Origin: Desulfonatronovibrio magnus
GTDB lineage: Bacteria > Desulfobacterota > Desulfovibrionia > Desulfovibrionales > Desulfonatronovibrionaceae
Direction: 5' to 3'
Length of the DNA: 64,000 nucleotides
Assembly: GCF_000934755.1 (NCBI RefSeq)
Contig: NZ_KN882175.1
Span: 86,456-150,455 of the forward strand
Below, one piece after another: positions 1-8,686 of this stretch (positions within the stretch are counted from its first letter, which is position 1; each line of letters starts with the position of its first letter). The notes beneath the pieces are model-generated. The model did no database searches, had not been told where the DNA came from, and saw nothing but the letters and a program-made list of their open reading frames with translations. A program made the translations under genes and the position numbers.

Positions 1-443
1 ATCATGAGTACCCTGGCCAGAGTAAGTCTCTGGGCCATACCCCTGGAAAAAGTACCAGCCTTTTCATAAGCAAAAGCTTTCAGACCAACCTGATCCAGAA
101 AGCTGGTCAACTTTTTTTCGTGGGCCTCCCGATAATATAACCTTGCCCAGAATTTCAGATTATCCAGAGCAGTTAACTGGGGATATATGAAGGTACTATG
201 CCCGAGATAGGCTACCTGCTCTCTGTCAATATTATATTCCACCACTCCGTCTGATGGTGCAATCAAGCCTGAAATAATATTCATGAGTGTAGTCTTGCCA
301 GCGCCATTAGGCCCGGCAATCAGGGTTACAGTTCCAGGCATGACTGTCAAACTAACATTTTTAAATACCAGCCGCAGATCAAAGAAATGAGTAATCTTGA
401 TCAACTTTAGCAGGAAATGTTTTTGAGAGCTGAAAGCATTCAT
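1..443 (-). CDS. ccmA: Heme exporter ATPase CcmA (partial, runs off window)
   Basis: ABC-transporter ATPase of cytochrome c maturation System I. It would energise, with CcmB, the release of heme-loaded CcmE at the cytoplasmic membrane. The reading frame opens at ATG 443 (MNAFSSQK) and is still open at the window edge. The Walker A motif GPNGAGKTT lies near residue 44, and a degenerate signature SRGMAQRL followed by ARVL lies near the edge. The glycine-poor signature is usual for CcmA. CcmF and CcmE lie upstream on the same strand, which fixes the assignment. About 1 kb of repeats separates it from ccmF. Walker B and the C-terminus are outside the window. Confidence 0.88.
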   Translation of the reverse strand, partial: MNAFSSQKHFLLKLIKITHFFDLRLVFKNVSLTVMPGTVTLIAGPNGAGKTTLMNIISGLIAPSDGVVEYNIDREQVAYLGHSTFIYPQLTALDNLKFWARLYYREAHEKKLTSFLDQVGLKAFAYEKAGTFSRGMAQRLTLARVLM

Positions 444-471
444 TAGTGACTGCCGATTTTAAGCAACTTAA

Positions 472-525
472 ATCTTATATAAGCAAAATCAGATGGTTAC
501 ATTTTCAAGTTTTTTAAAATTTTTA
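472..525 (+). repeat. Left-end fragment of a family A repeat
   Basis: This AT-rich stretch matches the first 50 or so bases of family A (AAAATCAGATGGTTACA and the T-rich run after it). It stops at a CTT where copy A1 begins. It looks like an older A copy into which A1 inserted. The remainder of the older copy was not found beyond the array. Confidence 0.55.
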
Positions 526-528
526 CTT

Positions 529-830
529 CTAAGTAACTAAAACCAAATTATCAACAAAATCAGACGGTTATAGTTTTCACAATTTTAAGATTTTTACATA
601 TGATTGATTCTCAATTACCAGAAAAGTTCCGTCAAAGATGAGAGCTTTGCGCCTGGCACAGGGACTGTCCCTCGCTGTGTAAATTTTTTCATTTAAGCAA
701 ATTTTTTCCAGGAACCAATGCAGTATCATGCTTTATTATAGTACCTTGCGGGGACTGTCCCAATTTCCAGAAAAGTGACAGACTCGTAAAGTTACTCACA
801 GGTTCGGTCCCGGGCCGCCCGGGTGAGGAG
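529..830 (+). repeat. Family A repeat, copy A1
   Basis: Non-coding element of about 300-390 bp, seen twelve times here. The left end is AAGTAACTA followed by an AT-rich block. The core has the hairpin arms AAAGTTCC and GGAACTTT, then GGGACTGTCCC twice. The right end is AGTTACTC, GGTTCGGTCCC and the palindrome CCCGGGCCGCCCGGG, then GTGAGGAG. A CTT stands just outside each end. A1 is the first unit of an A1-C1-A2 head-to-tail array between ccmF and ccmA. Confidence 0.85.
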
Positions 831-833
831 CTT

Positions 834-1173
834 CTAAGTAACTAAAGCCAAATTAGCAATAAATTCAGAGCATTATGGTTTTACCTTACAGATTGCTTCG
901 GTCGCTTAGGCTCACTTGTGGGTGACAGGTTTTCAGCAACCACTTCCCTGACATCTCAGGTGTCATTGCGAGCGAGTCTTCGAGCGCGGCAATCCTTGTT
1001 GCGAGCGAAGCGAAGCAATCTCGTGTTAAGGCTATTACCTCTTTTTTTGTGGCTTAAGCCACATTTCAAAGAAGCGGCTGGAGCCGCAAGAACAAGACGT
1101 CCCCAGGCTGGAGCCTGGGAACGAGGGGTATAAGTTACTCACAGGTTCGGTCCCGGGCCGCCCGGGTGAGGTG
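834..1173 (+). repeat. Family C repeat, copy C1
   Basis: Shares about 50 bp of left end and 45 bp of right end with family A but has a different core. That core contains GCTTCGGTCGCTTAGGCTC, GGGTGACAGGTTTT, ATTGCGAGCGAGTCTTCG and, in long copies such as this one, the palindromes GTGGCTTAAGCCAC, CGGCTGGAGCCG and CCAGGCTGGAGCCTGG. CTT stands on both sides (831-833 and 1174-1176). A small open frame inside (918-1133) has no ribosome site and recurs only because the repeat recurs. Confidence 0.85.
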
Positions 1174-1176
1174 CTT

Positions 1177-1482
1177 ACAGGTAACTACAATCGTTTTGAT
1201 AATAAAATCAGATGGTTACAGTTTTCATGTTTTTACGATTTTTGCTTATGATTCATGCACATTTGCCTTAAAAGTTCCGTCAAAGATGGGAACTTTGCGC
1301 TTGGCACAAGGTCTGTCCCTCGCTGTGTATATTTTATCATTAAACCCAATTTCTTCCAGGAACCAATGCAGCATCAATCTGTTTTATAGTACCTCGCGGG
1401 GACTGTCCCAATTTCCAGAAAAGTGAAAGTTCTTCAATGTGGAGGCGGCTTATCGCAGGTTTGATCCTGCCCCCATGATGAA
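1177..1482 (+). repeat. Family A repeat, copy A2 (degraded right end)
   Basis: Begins ACAGGTAACTACAATCG directly after the CTT that ends C1 and keeps the AAAGTTCC/GGAACTTT hairpin. The first GGGACTGTCCC block is mutated and the second is intact. The right end is decayed to GCAGGTTTGATCCTGCC. It stops a few bases beyond the ccmF stop codon. Confidence 0.75.
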
Positions 1483-1489
1483 GGTTTTT

Positions 1490-3403
1490 CTAAGCTGACT
1501 CCATCTCCTGAACCTTACGCACCCTTACTCTGCTCATAATTAATAAACCGGCTACACAGACAATTATACTTCCAATCCATATCCAGTTCACCAGAGGTGT
1601 TATATTTATTTTTACTGTAATGGTTTTTTCCTGATTGAAAGCAAGGATGGTTGAGTACAGCTCATTGCCAAGAGTAGGTATAACCGACACCTCAGCGTAA
1701 GGTGAATCAAAGTTGTGAAAAAGTTTGCGTTGAGGGGTGAGCATGCCAATTTCCCTGCCATCTTTGTAAGCAACAAGGCGGGCCTCATAGATGGCTAACC
1801 CCGGAGACAGTATCTCTTCAAATTCAATATAGTGAAACTCGTAGTTCTGCATGGTCACTCGTTCCCCTTTGGGAATTACAAATTCTCTGCTGTCCTGAAA
1901 AGGTCCGGAAAAAGCAACCCCAAAGACAATCATGGCCACACCGAGGTGAAGCAAATAAACATTCCATCCAACTCTTCTTTTTCTGACCTGAGGAGTCAGA
2001 ATAATATACATAAAAGCAGAAAGCATTCCGGCTACACCTGCAGCAGCGGCTACTACCGGCATGATTACTCGTATTCCACCGATCCACAGACCAATCATCG
2101 TACACACAAAGACTATCCCGACGATGATCAAGCTGTTTTTATCCTTAACTCCGCTTTTCCAGTTATACCAGGGACAGATACATAGGATAATCGCCATTAA
2201 AGTAAATACAGGCAGGCATACCCTGTTGTAGAAATCCGGACCTAAGCCTATGGGGCTGTCGGTCCAGATCCTGGATATAACAGGCCACATGGTACCCATG
2301 GCAACAATTACTGCCAGTGCAAGCAGCAGCCATGTTGTGACAATCATCAATCCCTGTTTGCTCCAGAAATCATCAACCGCACTCTTGTCGCTTTTTCCTG
2401 TTAGTGCTACAAAAAATGTAAAAATCAGGCTCACGCCAATAAGAGACACCAGCGGGACACCCACACCGGTTCCGCCAAAGGTATGCAAAGAGTCAATTAC
2501 ATTGCTTCTTACCAGAAAAGTAGCAAAAAAACATGTGATAAGGCTCATGCAGATCAAGATCAGATTGGAACGGTGCAAAGTATTGCGTTGCTTGCCTATC
2601 ATTGCTGTATGCAAAAAAGCTGTGCTGACCAGCCAGGGAATAAGTGAGGCATTTTCAACTGGATCCCATGCCCAGTATCCTCCCCATCCAAGCTCCATAT
2701 ATGCCCACCAGCCACCAAGCAAAATGCCTCCTCCGGTCAGCATGACCCAGGCAAATAGAACCCAGTTTCGGCTTTGAAAAAGCCATGAACGTTGATCTCC
2801 AGTTACCCATCCAGCCAGAGCCAGACAGGCTGGAATGGTAAAACCAGCATATCCCAGAAATGTCATTGGAGGATGAAAAATCATGCCCACATTTTGTAAA
2901 AGAGGATTTAACCCGCGACCGGACATGGGAACCGGGTCTAAAATTTCAAAAGGGTTGCTGGGTCCAGTGAGCATCAATAGGAAAAAGGCTTGAATCATAA
3001 AGAAAAAACCCCAGAAATAGCCCTTGGTACGTTCTGGTAAGCTTTTGTAAACAGGGGAATATATCCATATAAATCCCATCAGAGCCATTATCCAAAGCCA
3101 AAATAGCATTGATCCGGCCTGACCGGCCCAAAAGGCTGACACTCTGTATACCATGGGCAGAAAATCATCAGAATGACGAAATACATAGGAAAATGAATAA
3201 TCGCGTAGCCAGAAGGCCTGCAAAAGAATGAGCGAGGCCAGAGTAATAATCATAAAGGCCGCTATGTGACTCTTCTCCATCCAGGCCAGAGACCGCAAGC
3301 GATCTTTTTCATTAGTGCGTAGTGCTTCCCAGAAAAAAAACAGCCCCATGACAACGTATATCAACAAAGATATGAGTAAAATAAAAAAACCGATATATTG
3401 CAT
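1490..3403 (-). CDS. ccmF: Cytochrome c-type biogenesis protein CcmF
   Basis: Large integral membrane protein, part of the heme lyase that joins heme from holo-CcmE to apocytochrome c on the periplasmic side. The sequence has many hydrophobic segments and, near residue 240, the tryptophan-rich heme-handling WWD motif GWGGYWAWDPVENAS. A soluble C-terminal loop precedes the last transmembrane helix. The frame stays open back to a TTG at 3421. The ATG at 3403 is preferred because GCAGGAAAT lies just upstream of it (637 aa, normal for the family). It sits between ccmE and ccmA. Repeats lie on both sides: A3 upstream and A1-C1-A2 downstream. Identification is firm. Confidence 0.96.
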   Translation of the reverse strand: MQYIGFFILLISLLIYVVMGLFFFWEALRTNEKDRLRSLAWMEKSHIAAFMIITLASLILLQAFWLRDYSFSYVFRHSDDFLPMVYRVSAFWAGQAGSMLFWLWIMALMGFIWIYSPVYKSLPERTKGYFWGFFFMIQAFFLLMLTGPSNPFEILDPVPMSGRGLNPLLQNVGMIFHPPMTFLGYAGFTIPACLALAGWVTGDQRSWLFQSRNWVLFAWVMLTGGGILLGGWWAYMELGWGGYWAWDPVENASLIPWLVSTAFLHTAMIGKQRNTLHRSNLILICMSLITCFFATFLVRSNVIDSLHTFGGTGVGVPLVSLIGVSLIFTFFVALTGKSDKSAVDDFWSKQGLMIVTTWLLLALAVIVAMGTMWPVISRIWTDSPIGLGPDFYNRVCLPVFTLMAIILCICPWYNWKSGVKDKNSLIIVGIVFVCTMIGLWIGGIRVIMPVVAAAAGVAGMLSAFMYIILTPQVRKRRVGWNVYLLHLGVAMIVFGVAFSGPFQDSREFVIPKGERVTMQNYEFHYIEFEEILSPGLAIYEARLVAYKDGREIGMLTPQRKLFHNFDSPYAEVSVIPTLGNELYSTILAFNQEKTITVKINITPLVNWIWIGSIIVCVAGLLIMSRVRVRKVQEMESA

Positions 3404-3520
3404 GTTATTTCCTGCAGACAATCACTTGAGAGTTAAAAGTTATCAGTTAATTGTTATTTATTATTTGTTAAAGAAAAAATTAACATGATTGCAGTGTTAA
3501 GTATCAATCGTGTTAGCTGA

Positions 3521-3906
3521 GCTGCCCGGGACCGAAGCTGTGAGTAGCTGTCTTTAAAGTGGAGCCTGCATCATGCAGGCAATTTAATTCCAGGCGGCTG
3601 GAAGCCCCCTCCACATTGAAGATCAGCCCCATATCTAAAAATTGGGACAGTCCCCGCAAGATACTATAAAAAAGATTGATGCTGCATTGGTTCCTTGTAA
3701 AGATTTGCTTTACTGAAACAATTTACTCAGCGAGGGACAGTCCCCCTCCGGGCTGTAAGCCTCCGGGCAGGAAGCTGTGTCAGGCGCAAAGTTCCCATCC
3801 TTGACGGAACTTTTCTGGCTAATGTGCATCAATCATAAGCAAAAAACGTAAAAAAGTGCAAACTCTAACTATCTGATTTAGCTACTCATTTGGATTTAGT
3901 TACTTA
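3521..3906 (-). repeat. Family A repeat, copy A3
   Basis: Minus-oriented copy between ccmE and ccmF. The outer part of its right end is truncated to CTGCCCGGGACCG. It carries two optional modules: the GGAGCCTGCATCATGCAGGC and CCAGGCGGCTGG palindromes found also in A7 and A9, and the CCTCCGGGCTGTAAGCCTCC insert next to GGGACAGTCCC. Confidence 0.78.
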
Positions 3907-3937
3907 AAAAAAATACCAAACAGTATATAATAAATAA

Positions 3938-3967
3938 AAAAAGGATGGAATAAACTCCATCCTTTTT
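3938..3967. terminator. Bidirectional intrinsic terminator between ccmE and ccmF
   Basis: Perfect 12-bp stem AAAAAGGATGGA (3938-3949) and its complement (3956-3967) with a 6-nt loop. A or T runs flank it on both sides, so it can act in either direction. It lies downstream of ccmE on the minus strand and ahead of A3 and ccmF. The ccm genes may therefore not be one simple transcript. Confidence 0.75.
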
Positions 3968-4037
3968 GAAACAATATCATTAATTATAAGATGAAAGCTC
4001 TGTATCTATTAACAACATTAAAGCAAACAAAATCTAA

Positions 4038-4487
4038 CTAATAAGGGACACTGTCCGGATGCTCTCCAGCCTGATAACCGCCATCTGCTTCATACTTTGA
4101 AGCACACTTGGTCATAAGGGTAGAAGCCATAAACATATTCTCTCCGGAGTTTATGCCTCCTTCAACAATAACCTCAACACCCGGAGCAAAAAGATCCGGG
4201 ATTGCTCCGGTGTATCTGACCCTTATAATCTGACGGGCATCCTCTTTATCATGCAAGTTGAAAGTCACTCCCAGTGCGTCAGCATCACGCTCGAGATCAG
4301 CCTGGCCCACCATGCCGAAAAGTCTTGCTCGATCAAGCCTGTCCACATCCATGGCCAATGCCTCAGATACTTCAAGGAAATAGGTGCTGTTCTGACTGAT
4401 ACTGGTAACTATCAAATAGCCTACACCTGAAAAAATCAGACAGAAGGCCACAAGATACATCATTTTGGGGCTTTTTTTGCGAGTCAT
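4038..4487 (-). CDS. ccmE: Cytochrome c maturation protein CcmE, CxxxY variant
   Basis: Periplasmic heme chaperone with an N-terminal anchor (about residues 9-30) and an OB-fold domain, 149 aa. Classical CcmE binds heme covalently through a histidine in an HxxxY motif. Here the position is cysteine: C128-A-S-K-Y132, after the conserved TLMTK. This CxxxY form is known from Desulfovibrio-type bacteria and archaea, whose System I lacks CcmH. The tail is short and has no histidine cluster. It lies upstream of ccmF on the same strand and ends at a terminator. Function is confident from motif and context. Confidence 0.93.
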   Translation of the reverse strand: MTRKKSPKMMYLVAFCLIFSGVGYLIVTSISQNSTYFLEVSEALAMDVDRLDRARLFGMVGQADLERDADALGVTFNLHDKEDARQIIRVRYTGAIPDLFAPGVEVIVEGGINSGENMFMASTLMTKCASKYEADGGYQAGEHPDSVPY

Positions 4488-4653
4488 AAAGATACCTCAC
4501 TAATAATATCATTGCAAAAATCTGCACTATATATCAGGTTAGCGATGGTGCACCTGACTTCTGACTGAACTGACCACTAAATGATCAACAGATAGTTATA
4601 CTAATCACAAATAGCCCAATATTCAATAGTTAATTTTCGACACAAATAGTATT

Positions 4654-5694
4654 TTATTGTTGCCTTTTGTCGATTAGCTGTCGTCTGCGCTGTCTGGCCA
4701 GTTCTCGCATATCCACCACTTCATCGGTCTCGTCAACTATTTCCTTGCCCAAAATTTCTTCAAGTACATCCTCAAGAGTGACCAGACCGGCAATACCACC
4801 GTACTCATCAATCACAATAAATAAATGCAGTCGTGATTCAAGAAACTTTATCAGCAAACGCTCCAGGTTCATGATTTCAACCACAAAATTTGCCGGACGC
4901 ATCAAACTTTCCAGCCTGACATTATTCTGATCATTAGCCAGGGCTTCAAGAACTTCTCTTCTGTAGACGACTCCAACAATTTCTTCAGGATCATTGTTTT
5001 CATATACTGGTATCCGGCTATGTGGCCAGACAGTCTTGTGCTTTCTTGCTTCAGAAACAGTCATATGCGCCGGGAGGGAAAAAATAACCATCCTTGGTGT
5101 CATGATATCCTTGACCATTTTTTTGTCTAACGAAAGAATATTCTGGATGGACATCTCCTCGTAAGGCTTTATGTTGCCGGACTTTCTGGTCATGCTGATC
5201 ATGGCCAGCAAATCTTCTTCCGAGGCTCCTGGAGAGTGCTTCCTTTTCTCAATCAGGGAAATAATCTTTCTGCATATATATATAATTGGAGCAAGGAACC
5301 AGACGAGAAATCTGAGCGGCTCGGCAATGAGAATTGCAATTTTGCGATTGTAGATCACTCCAAGAGTTTTGGGAATGATTTCTGAAAAAATAAGTATTGT
5401 AAGAGTAAAGACTATTGTAAAATAAACAAGATTTTGAGCACCGAAGACATGAGCCGCTGCTGCACCGGCGACTGCCGCACCTGCCGTATTGGCAATGGTG
5501 TTAAGAGTGAGGATGGCGGCAATGGGCTGGTCTACTTTTGAACGTAGATTATAGAGCACAAATCCAGCTTTGCGCTTTTCCTTTTTAAGTCTCTCAATGT
5601 AGCTCCAGGGTACGGAGTACAATGCGGCTTCAGCTATGGAACAAAATGCTGAAATAATCACCGCCAGGGAGAAGGCTATTATCAGCTCCCACAT
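4654..5694 (-). CDS. CNNM/DUF21 and CBS-pair membrane protein (HlyC/CorC family)
   Basis: Integral membrane protein of the CorC/HlyC (CNNM) group, linked in other bacteria to Mg2+ or Co2+ efflux. Residues 1 to about 150 form the hydrophobic DUF21 region with a GAAVAGAAAAHVFG stretch. About 195-320 is a CBS pair, opening near KDIMTPRMVIF, which in relatives binds adenine nucleotides. The usual C-terminal CorC_HlyC domain is missing: the protein ends about 25 residues after the second CBS, at 346 aa. The start is ATG 5694 (MWELIIAF) without a clear ribosome site. The name hemolysin in older annotation is historical. Confidence 0.85.
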   Translation of the reverse strand: MWELIIAFSLAVIISAFCSIAEAALYSVPWSYIERLKKEKRKAGFVLYNLRSKVDQPIAAILTLNTIANTAGAAVAGAAAAHVFGAQNLVYFTIVFTLTILIFSEIIPKTLGVIYNRKIAILIAEPLRFLVWFLAPIIYICRKIISLIEKRKHSPGASEEDLLAMISMTRKSGNIKPYEEMSIQNILSLDKKMVKDIMTPRMVIFSLPAHMTVSEARKHKTVWPHSRIPVYENNDPEEIVGVVYRREVLEALANDQNNVRLESLMRPANFVVEIMNLERLLIKFLESRLHLFIVIDEYGGIAGLVTLEDVLEEILGKEIVDETDEVVDMRELARQRRRQLIDKRQQ

Positions 5695-5826
5695 AAGAAT
5701 TTTATATTAGCAGCAAGATTTAATAGTGGCAAGCATAAAGATAAGAGGCTTTTCAGCTTAATTTTGTTTTCCATTTCCTGGTCATTCCCGCCATAGCAGC
5801 TCTGGACTACATTTTTGTTTTATTAT

Positions 5827-5972
5827 AACACTACAGCGACACTTTGCGCAAATTATCGCCCCGGCCACCGGGGACAGGCACTTTTGCCGACCTCAAACGG
5901 TAAAACAGGCGGACTATCCGGCGACAAAAGAGCCAGCCCCCTTCCAGCTTAAAAAAAGTGTCGCTGCAGTGA
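5827..5972 (+). repeat. Family D repeat, copy D1
   Basis: About 145 bp bounded by the inverted ends TAACACTACAGCGACACTT (left) and AAGTGTCGCTGCAGTGATA (right). The core carries GGGGACAGGCAC then TTTTGCCGACCTCAAA and AGAGCCAGCCCCC, a layout like family B. TA stands at both outer edges, so a TA target is possible but cannot be proved from one copy. It is an intact D copy just upstream of gmhB. A GTG in its right end is in frame with gmhB but is not the start. Confidence 0.7.
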
Positions 5973-6025
5973 TAAAAAACACGCTCAGAACGGTGATCAA
6001 TACACTTACCTCAAGGAGACTTTAC

Positions 6026-6616
6026 TTGCAAATCACAAACATCTTTCTGGATCGGGATGGAACCATCATTGAAGATAAACATTACCTGTGCAGTCCGGAG
6101 AAAATATCCTTCATCCCGGGCGCTCTGCAGATTTTGAGATCCATGGTTGAGCATGGCCTGAAGATTTTTCTTGTCACCAACCAAAGTGGCATCGGGAGGC
6201 AATACTTTACAGAATTCCAGTACTTCGAGGTACATAACCAGTTATTGAACTTACTTAAACAATATGGAATAGAGCTGACTGGTTCCACTTACTGTCCTCA
6301 CAGGCCGGACGATAATTGTCCATGTCGCAAACCTGAGACTGGCATGTGGACTGCCCTGGCAGAAAAACATAAGTTAGACTGTGAACAGTCAATAATCATC
6401 GGAGATAAAGTTTCAGACATTGATATGGGATATAATGCCGGTTTCAAAAGTGGAATACTTGTATTAACCGGACATGGAAAGAAAGCCCTCTCACATTACA
6501 ATGCTGTCTACAATAAAGACAAATGGTATTATCTTCGGCAGGATCAGAACTTCCCAATTATTGCAGCGCAGGATCTTGGAGATGCCTGGAACTGGATTCG
6601 ATCAAGGTATGAATAA
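6026..6616 (+). CDS. gmhB: D-glycero-D-manno-heptose 1,7-bisphosphate 7-phosphatase
   Basis: HAD-superfamily phosphatase that removes the C7 phosphate of heptose 1,7-bisphosphate on the way to ADP-heptose for the LPS inner core. Motif I FLDRDGT is at the N-terminus. The zinc loop CPHRPDDNCPCRKPETG, diagnostic for GmhB, follows, then motif IV GDKVSDIDMG. The TTG at 6026 is chosen because AAGGAG lies 7 nt ahead. The longer frame would start inside repeat D1. The protein is then 196 aa, close to the family norm. Two GT9 heptosyltransferase-type genes follow on the same strand. Confidence 0.9.
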   Translation: MQITNIFLDRDGTIIEDKHYLCSPEKISFIPGALQILRSMVEHGLKIFLVTNQSGIGRQYFTEFQYFEVHNQLLNLLKQYGIELTGSTYCPHRPDDNCPCRKPETGMWTALAEKHKLDCEQSIIIGDKVSDIDMGYNAGFKSGILVLTGHGKKALSHYNAVYNKDKWYYLRQDQNFPIIAAQDLGDAWNWIRSRYE

Positions 6617-6645
6617 CATGAGCTGTCAACCCCAGGATCAGCCAC

Positions 6646-7674
6646 ATGACCTATAAACGTATAGGGGTCTGGCAGACCGCGTTTCTTGGAGACACGATCC
6701 TGACCCTGCCTTTGCTGCAGACCCTTAAATCCAGCTACCCAGGTTCAGAAATTCATTTCTTTGTAAGAAAAGGCTTAAAAACCCTGTTTGAAAATCAGGC
6801 AAGCCTCATTGTTCATGAGTTTGATAAGCATGGACAGGACAAGGGTTTTTCAGGCATTATAAACGTGTCCAATAAAATCAGGAAAATCGGACTGGACCTG
6901 TGGATTTCTCCGCATACCAGCTTCAGAAGCGCCTGCGTCTGTTTTTTTTCCAGACCAGGCTTAAGCATTGGATACAGTCAGCCTTTCTTCAACAACTTAA
7001 TCTATCACAAAACAATTGATCGGCGTTTTCATGACTTGGAAGAAATTGAGCGTCTTTTGCGTCTTGTAAAACCTCTAAACATAAACGCAAAAGAACACTG
7101 GCCCCAAATCACTTTATCAGAAAATGATATCAAGCTGGCCCTGGAATGGCGAAAAGAAAATATCTCCGGCAAAGCAATAGGCATTCACCCAGGGTCCACA
7201 TGGCCCACCAAAATGTGGCCCCTGGAATATTTTGCTCAGTCCATAAATTTGGCCATGAAACTGCCTGATACTCAAATTGTTATGTTTGCAGGTCCAGGTG
7301 AAAGTACACTCGTCCAAAACATAATCAGCAAGACTGACAAACCTGATAAAATTATTAATCTCGCCGGACAGTTAAGCCTTGCACAGCTTGCAGCCCGCAT
7401 AGGACTTTTAGACTGTTATCTGACAAACGACTCCGGTCCCATGCACCTGGCCTGGCCTCAAAATGTCCCTGTAGTGGCCATTTTCGGACCAACAACAAAA
7501 GACCTTGGGTTCTTTCCCAGGGGCCCCCAATGTCATATACTTGAATACCCACTGCCATGCAGGCCCTGTGGACTGCATGGACATAAATCCTGCCCACAGA
7601 AACATCATGAGTGCATGAAAAAAATTCTGCCGGAAACAGTTTTTGCAAAAATAAAGGAAATACTTGGTGTCTAA
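6646..7674 (+). CDS. Glycosyltransferase family 9 (heptosyltransferase, WaaF-like)
   Basis: GT-B fold transferase expected to add a heptose to the LPS inner core from ADP-heptose on the cytoplasmic face. The N-terminal nucleotide-fold start is IGVWQTAFLGDTILTLPLL. Donor-site motifs in the C-terminal half are GIHPGSTWPTKMWP, LTNDSGPMHLA and VAIFGPTTKDLGF. A cysteine-rich stretch PLPCRPCGLHGHKSCPQ follows and is seen in many delta-proteobacterial relatives. 342 aa, start ATG 6646 after CAGGATCAGCC. It overlaps the next gene, so translation is probably coupled. Acceptor specificity cannot be read from sequence. Confidence 0.9.
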   Translation: MTYKRIGVWQTAFLGDTILTLPLLQTLKSSYPGSEIHFFVRKGLKTLFENQASLIVHEFDKHGQDKGFSGIINVSNKIRKIGLDLWISPHTSFRSACVCFFSRPGLSIGYSQPFFNNLIYHKTIDRRFHDLEEIERLLRLVKPLNINAKEHWPQITLSENDIKLALEWRKENISGKAIGIHPGSTWPTKMWPLEYFAQSINLAMKLPDTQIVMFAGPGESTLVQNIISKTDKPDKIINLAGQLSLAQLAARIGLLDCYLTNDSGPMHLAWPQNVPVVAIFGPTTKDLGFFPRGPQCHILEYPLPCRPCGLHGHKSCPQKHHECMKKILPETVFAKIKEILGV

Positions 7675-8659
7675 AACTTACTTGACTGTACGTCTCAGTT
7701 CACTTGGAGATGTTCTTCTGACTACTGGTGTAATGGCCTACTGGCACAAAATTAGACGATACCGTTTTATCATGCTGACCAGAGCTGGTTTTGCTGATCT
7801 TTTTAGAGGTCATCCAGCTGTTGAGAGGGTGATTCCAGTCCAACAGAATGATTTAAGTCTGATGCAGTGGTGGGATTTATGTCATATTCTGAAAAAAAAA
7901 TATCAATCAATGGAAATCATTGATCTGCATGGCAATTTAAGGACCATGCTTTTAAAACATATCTGGCCTCAACAAACTCATACATATGCAAAACTTTCAT
8001 TTTATCGCAGACTTTTTGCCTTAACAGGCATAAAAATAGCCGGAAAAAAACTGCTTCAAAACAATATACCTCAGCGCTATGCCACAGCACTTGAGAGTTT
8101 TCCACCTGACCCTTCTGAAACAACTCCCAGAATATATCTTTCAAATACAGAACTGCTTCAGGCAGAACAAACCCTGAAAAACGTTTCCGGCACTGAGGGT
8201 GTTATTGCCATCCATCCCTATGCAACTCACGAGACAAAAACCTGGCCCAGGCAAAACTGGAAGACTCTTACATCCAGTCTGGACCAGGCGAAAATTCCAT
8301 GGATCATAATAGGCCGGAGCCTGAATCCATTATATCCAGGAGATATGAGAGATCTGACCAACAAAACAGATATAAGGCAGGCTGCCTCCATAATAAAAAA
8401 ATGTTCAGCCCTTGTAACAGCTGATTCCGGCCCCATGCATATTGGTTCGTCAACAGGCACGCCAGTAATCGCCCTGTTCGGACCCACAAGCAGGGAATGG
8501 GGTTTTTATCCCTGTGGACCAGATGATGTTGTGCTGGAAAAAAAACTGCCATGCAGGCCTTGTTCCCTGCATGGCAGATCAAAAATTAAATGCGGGGTCA
8601 AGTGCATGGAGAATATCCAGACAGAAGAAGTGATGATTGCAATAAAACGAATTTTATGA
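7667..8659 (+). CDS. Second family 9 glycosyltransferase (heptosyltransferase-like)
   Basis: Diverged paralogue of the preceding enzyme, 330 aa. It has the same layout: LSSLGDVLLTTGVM at the N-terminus, AIHPYATHETKTWP for the donor phosphate region, VTADSGPMHIGSSTGTPV and ALFGPTSREWGFYP, then LPCRPCSLHGRSKIKCG. Start is GTG 7667 with AAGGAAA upstream. A TTG at 7664 is an equal alternative. It overlaps the preceding stop by about 8 nt. It probably adds the next core sugar. The gene ends 27 nt from the convergent ATPase gene and no terminator is visible between them. Confidence 0.88.
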   Translation: MSKTYLTVRLSSLGDVLLTTGVMAYWHKIRRYRFIMLTRAGFADLFRGHPAVERVIPVQQNDLSLMQWWDLCHILKKKYQSMEIIDLHGNLRTMLLKHIWPQQTHTYAKLSFYRRLFALTGIKIAGKKLLQNNIPQRYATALESFPPDPSETTPRIYLSNTELLQAEQTLKNVSGTEGVIAIHPYATHETKTWPRQNWKTLTSSLDQAKIPWIIIGRSLNPLYPGDMRDLTNKTDIRQAASIIKKCSALVTADSGPMHIGSSTGTPVIALFGPTSREWGFYPCGPDDVVLEKKLPCRPCSLHGRSKIKCGVKCMENIQTEEVMIAIKRIL

Positions 8660-8686
8660 CAGGGTTTCAGGAGTAAGCCCCTAACC

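Noticed and set aside
918-1133. Frames within family C copies (918-1133 and 18993-19214)
   Set aside because: They fall in the palindrome-rich core of C1 and C3 and contain no plausible domain.
5969-6616. Longer gmhB start at GTG 5969
   Set aside because: It lies in the right end of D1, and TTG 6026 has a proper AAGGAG site.
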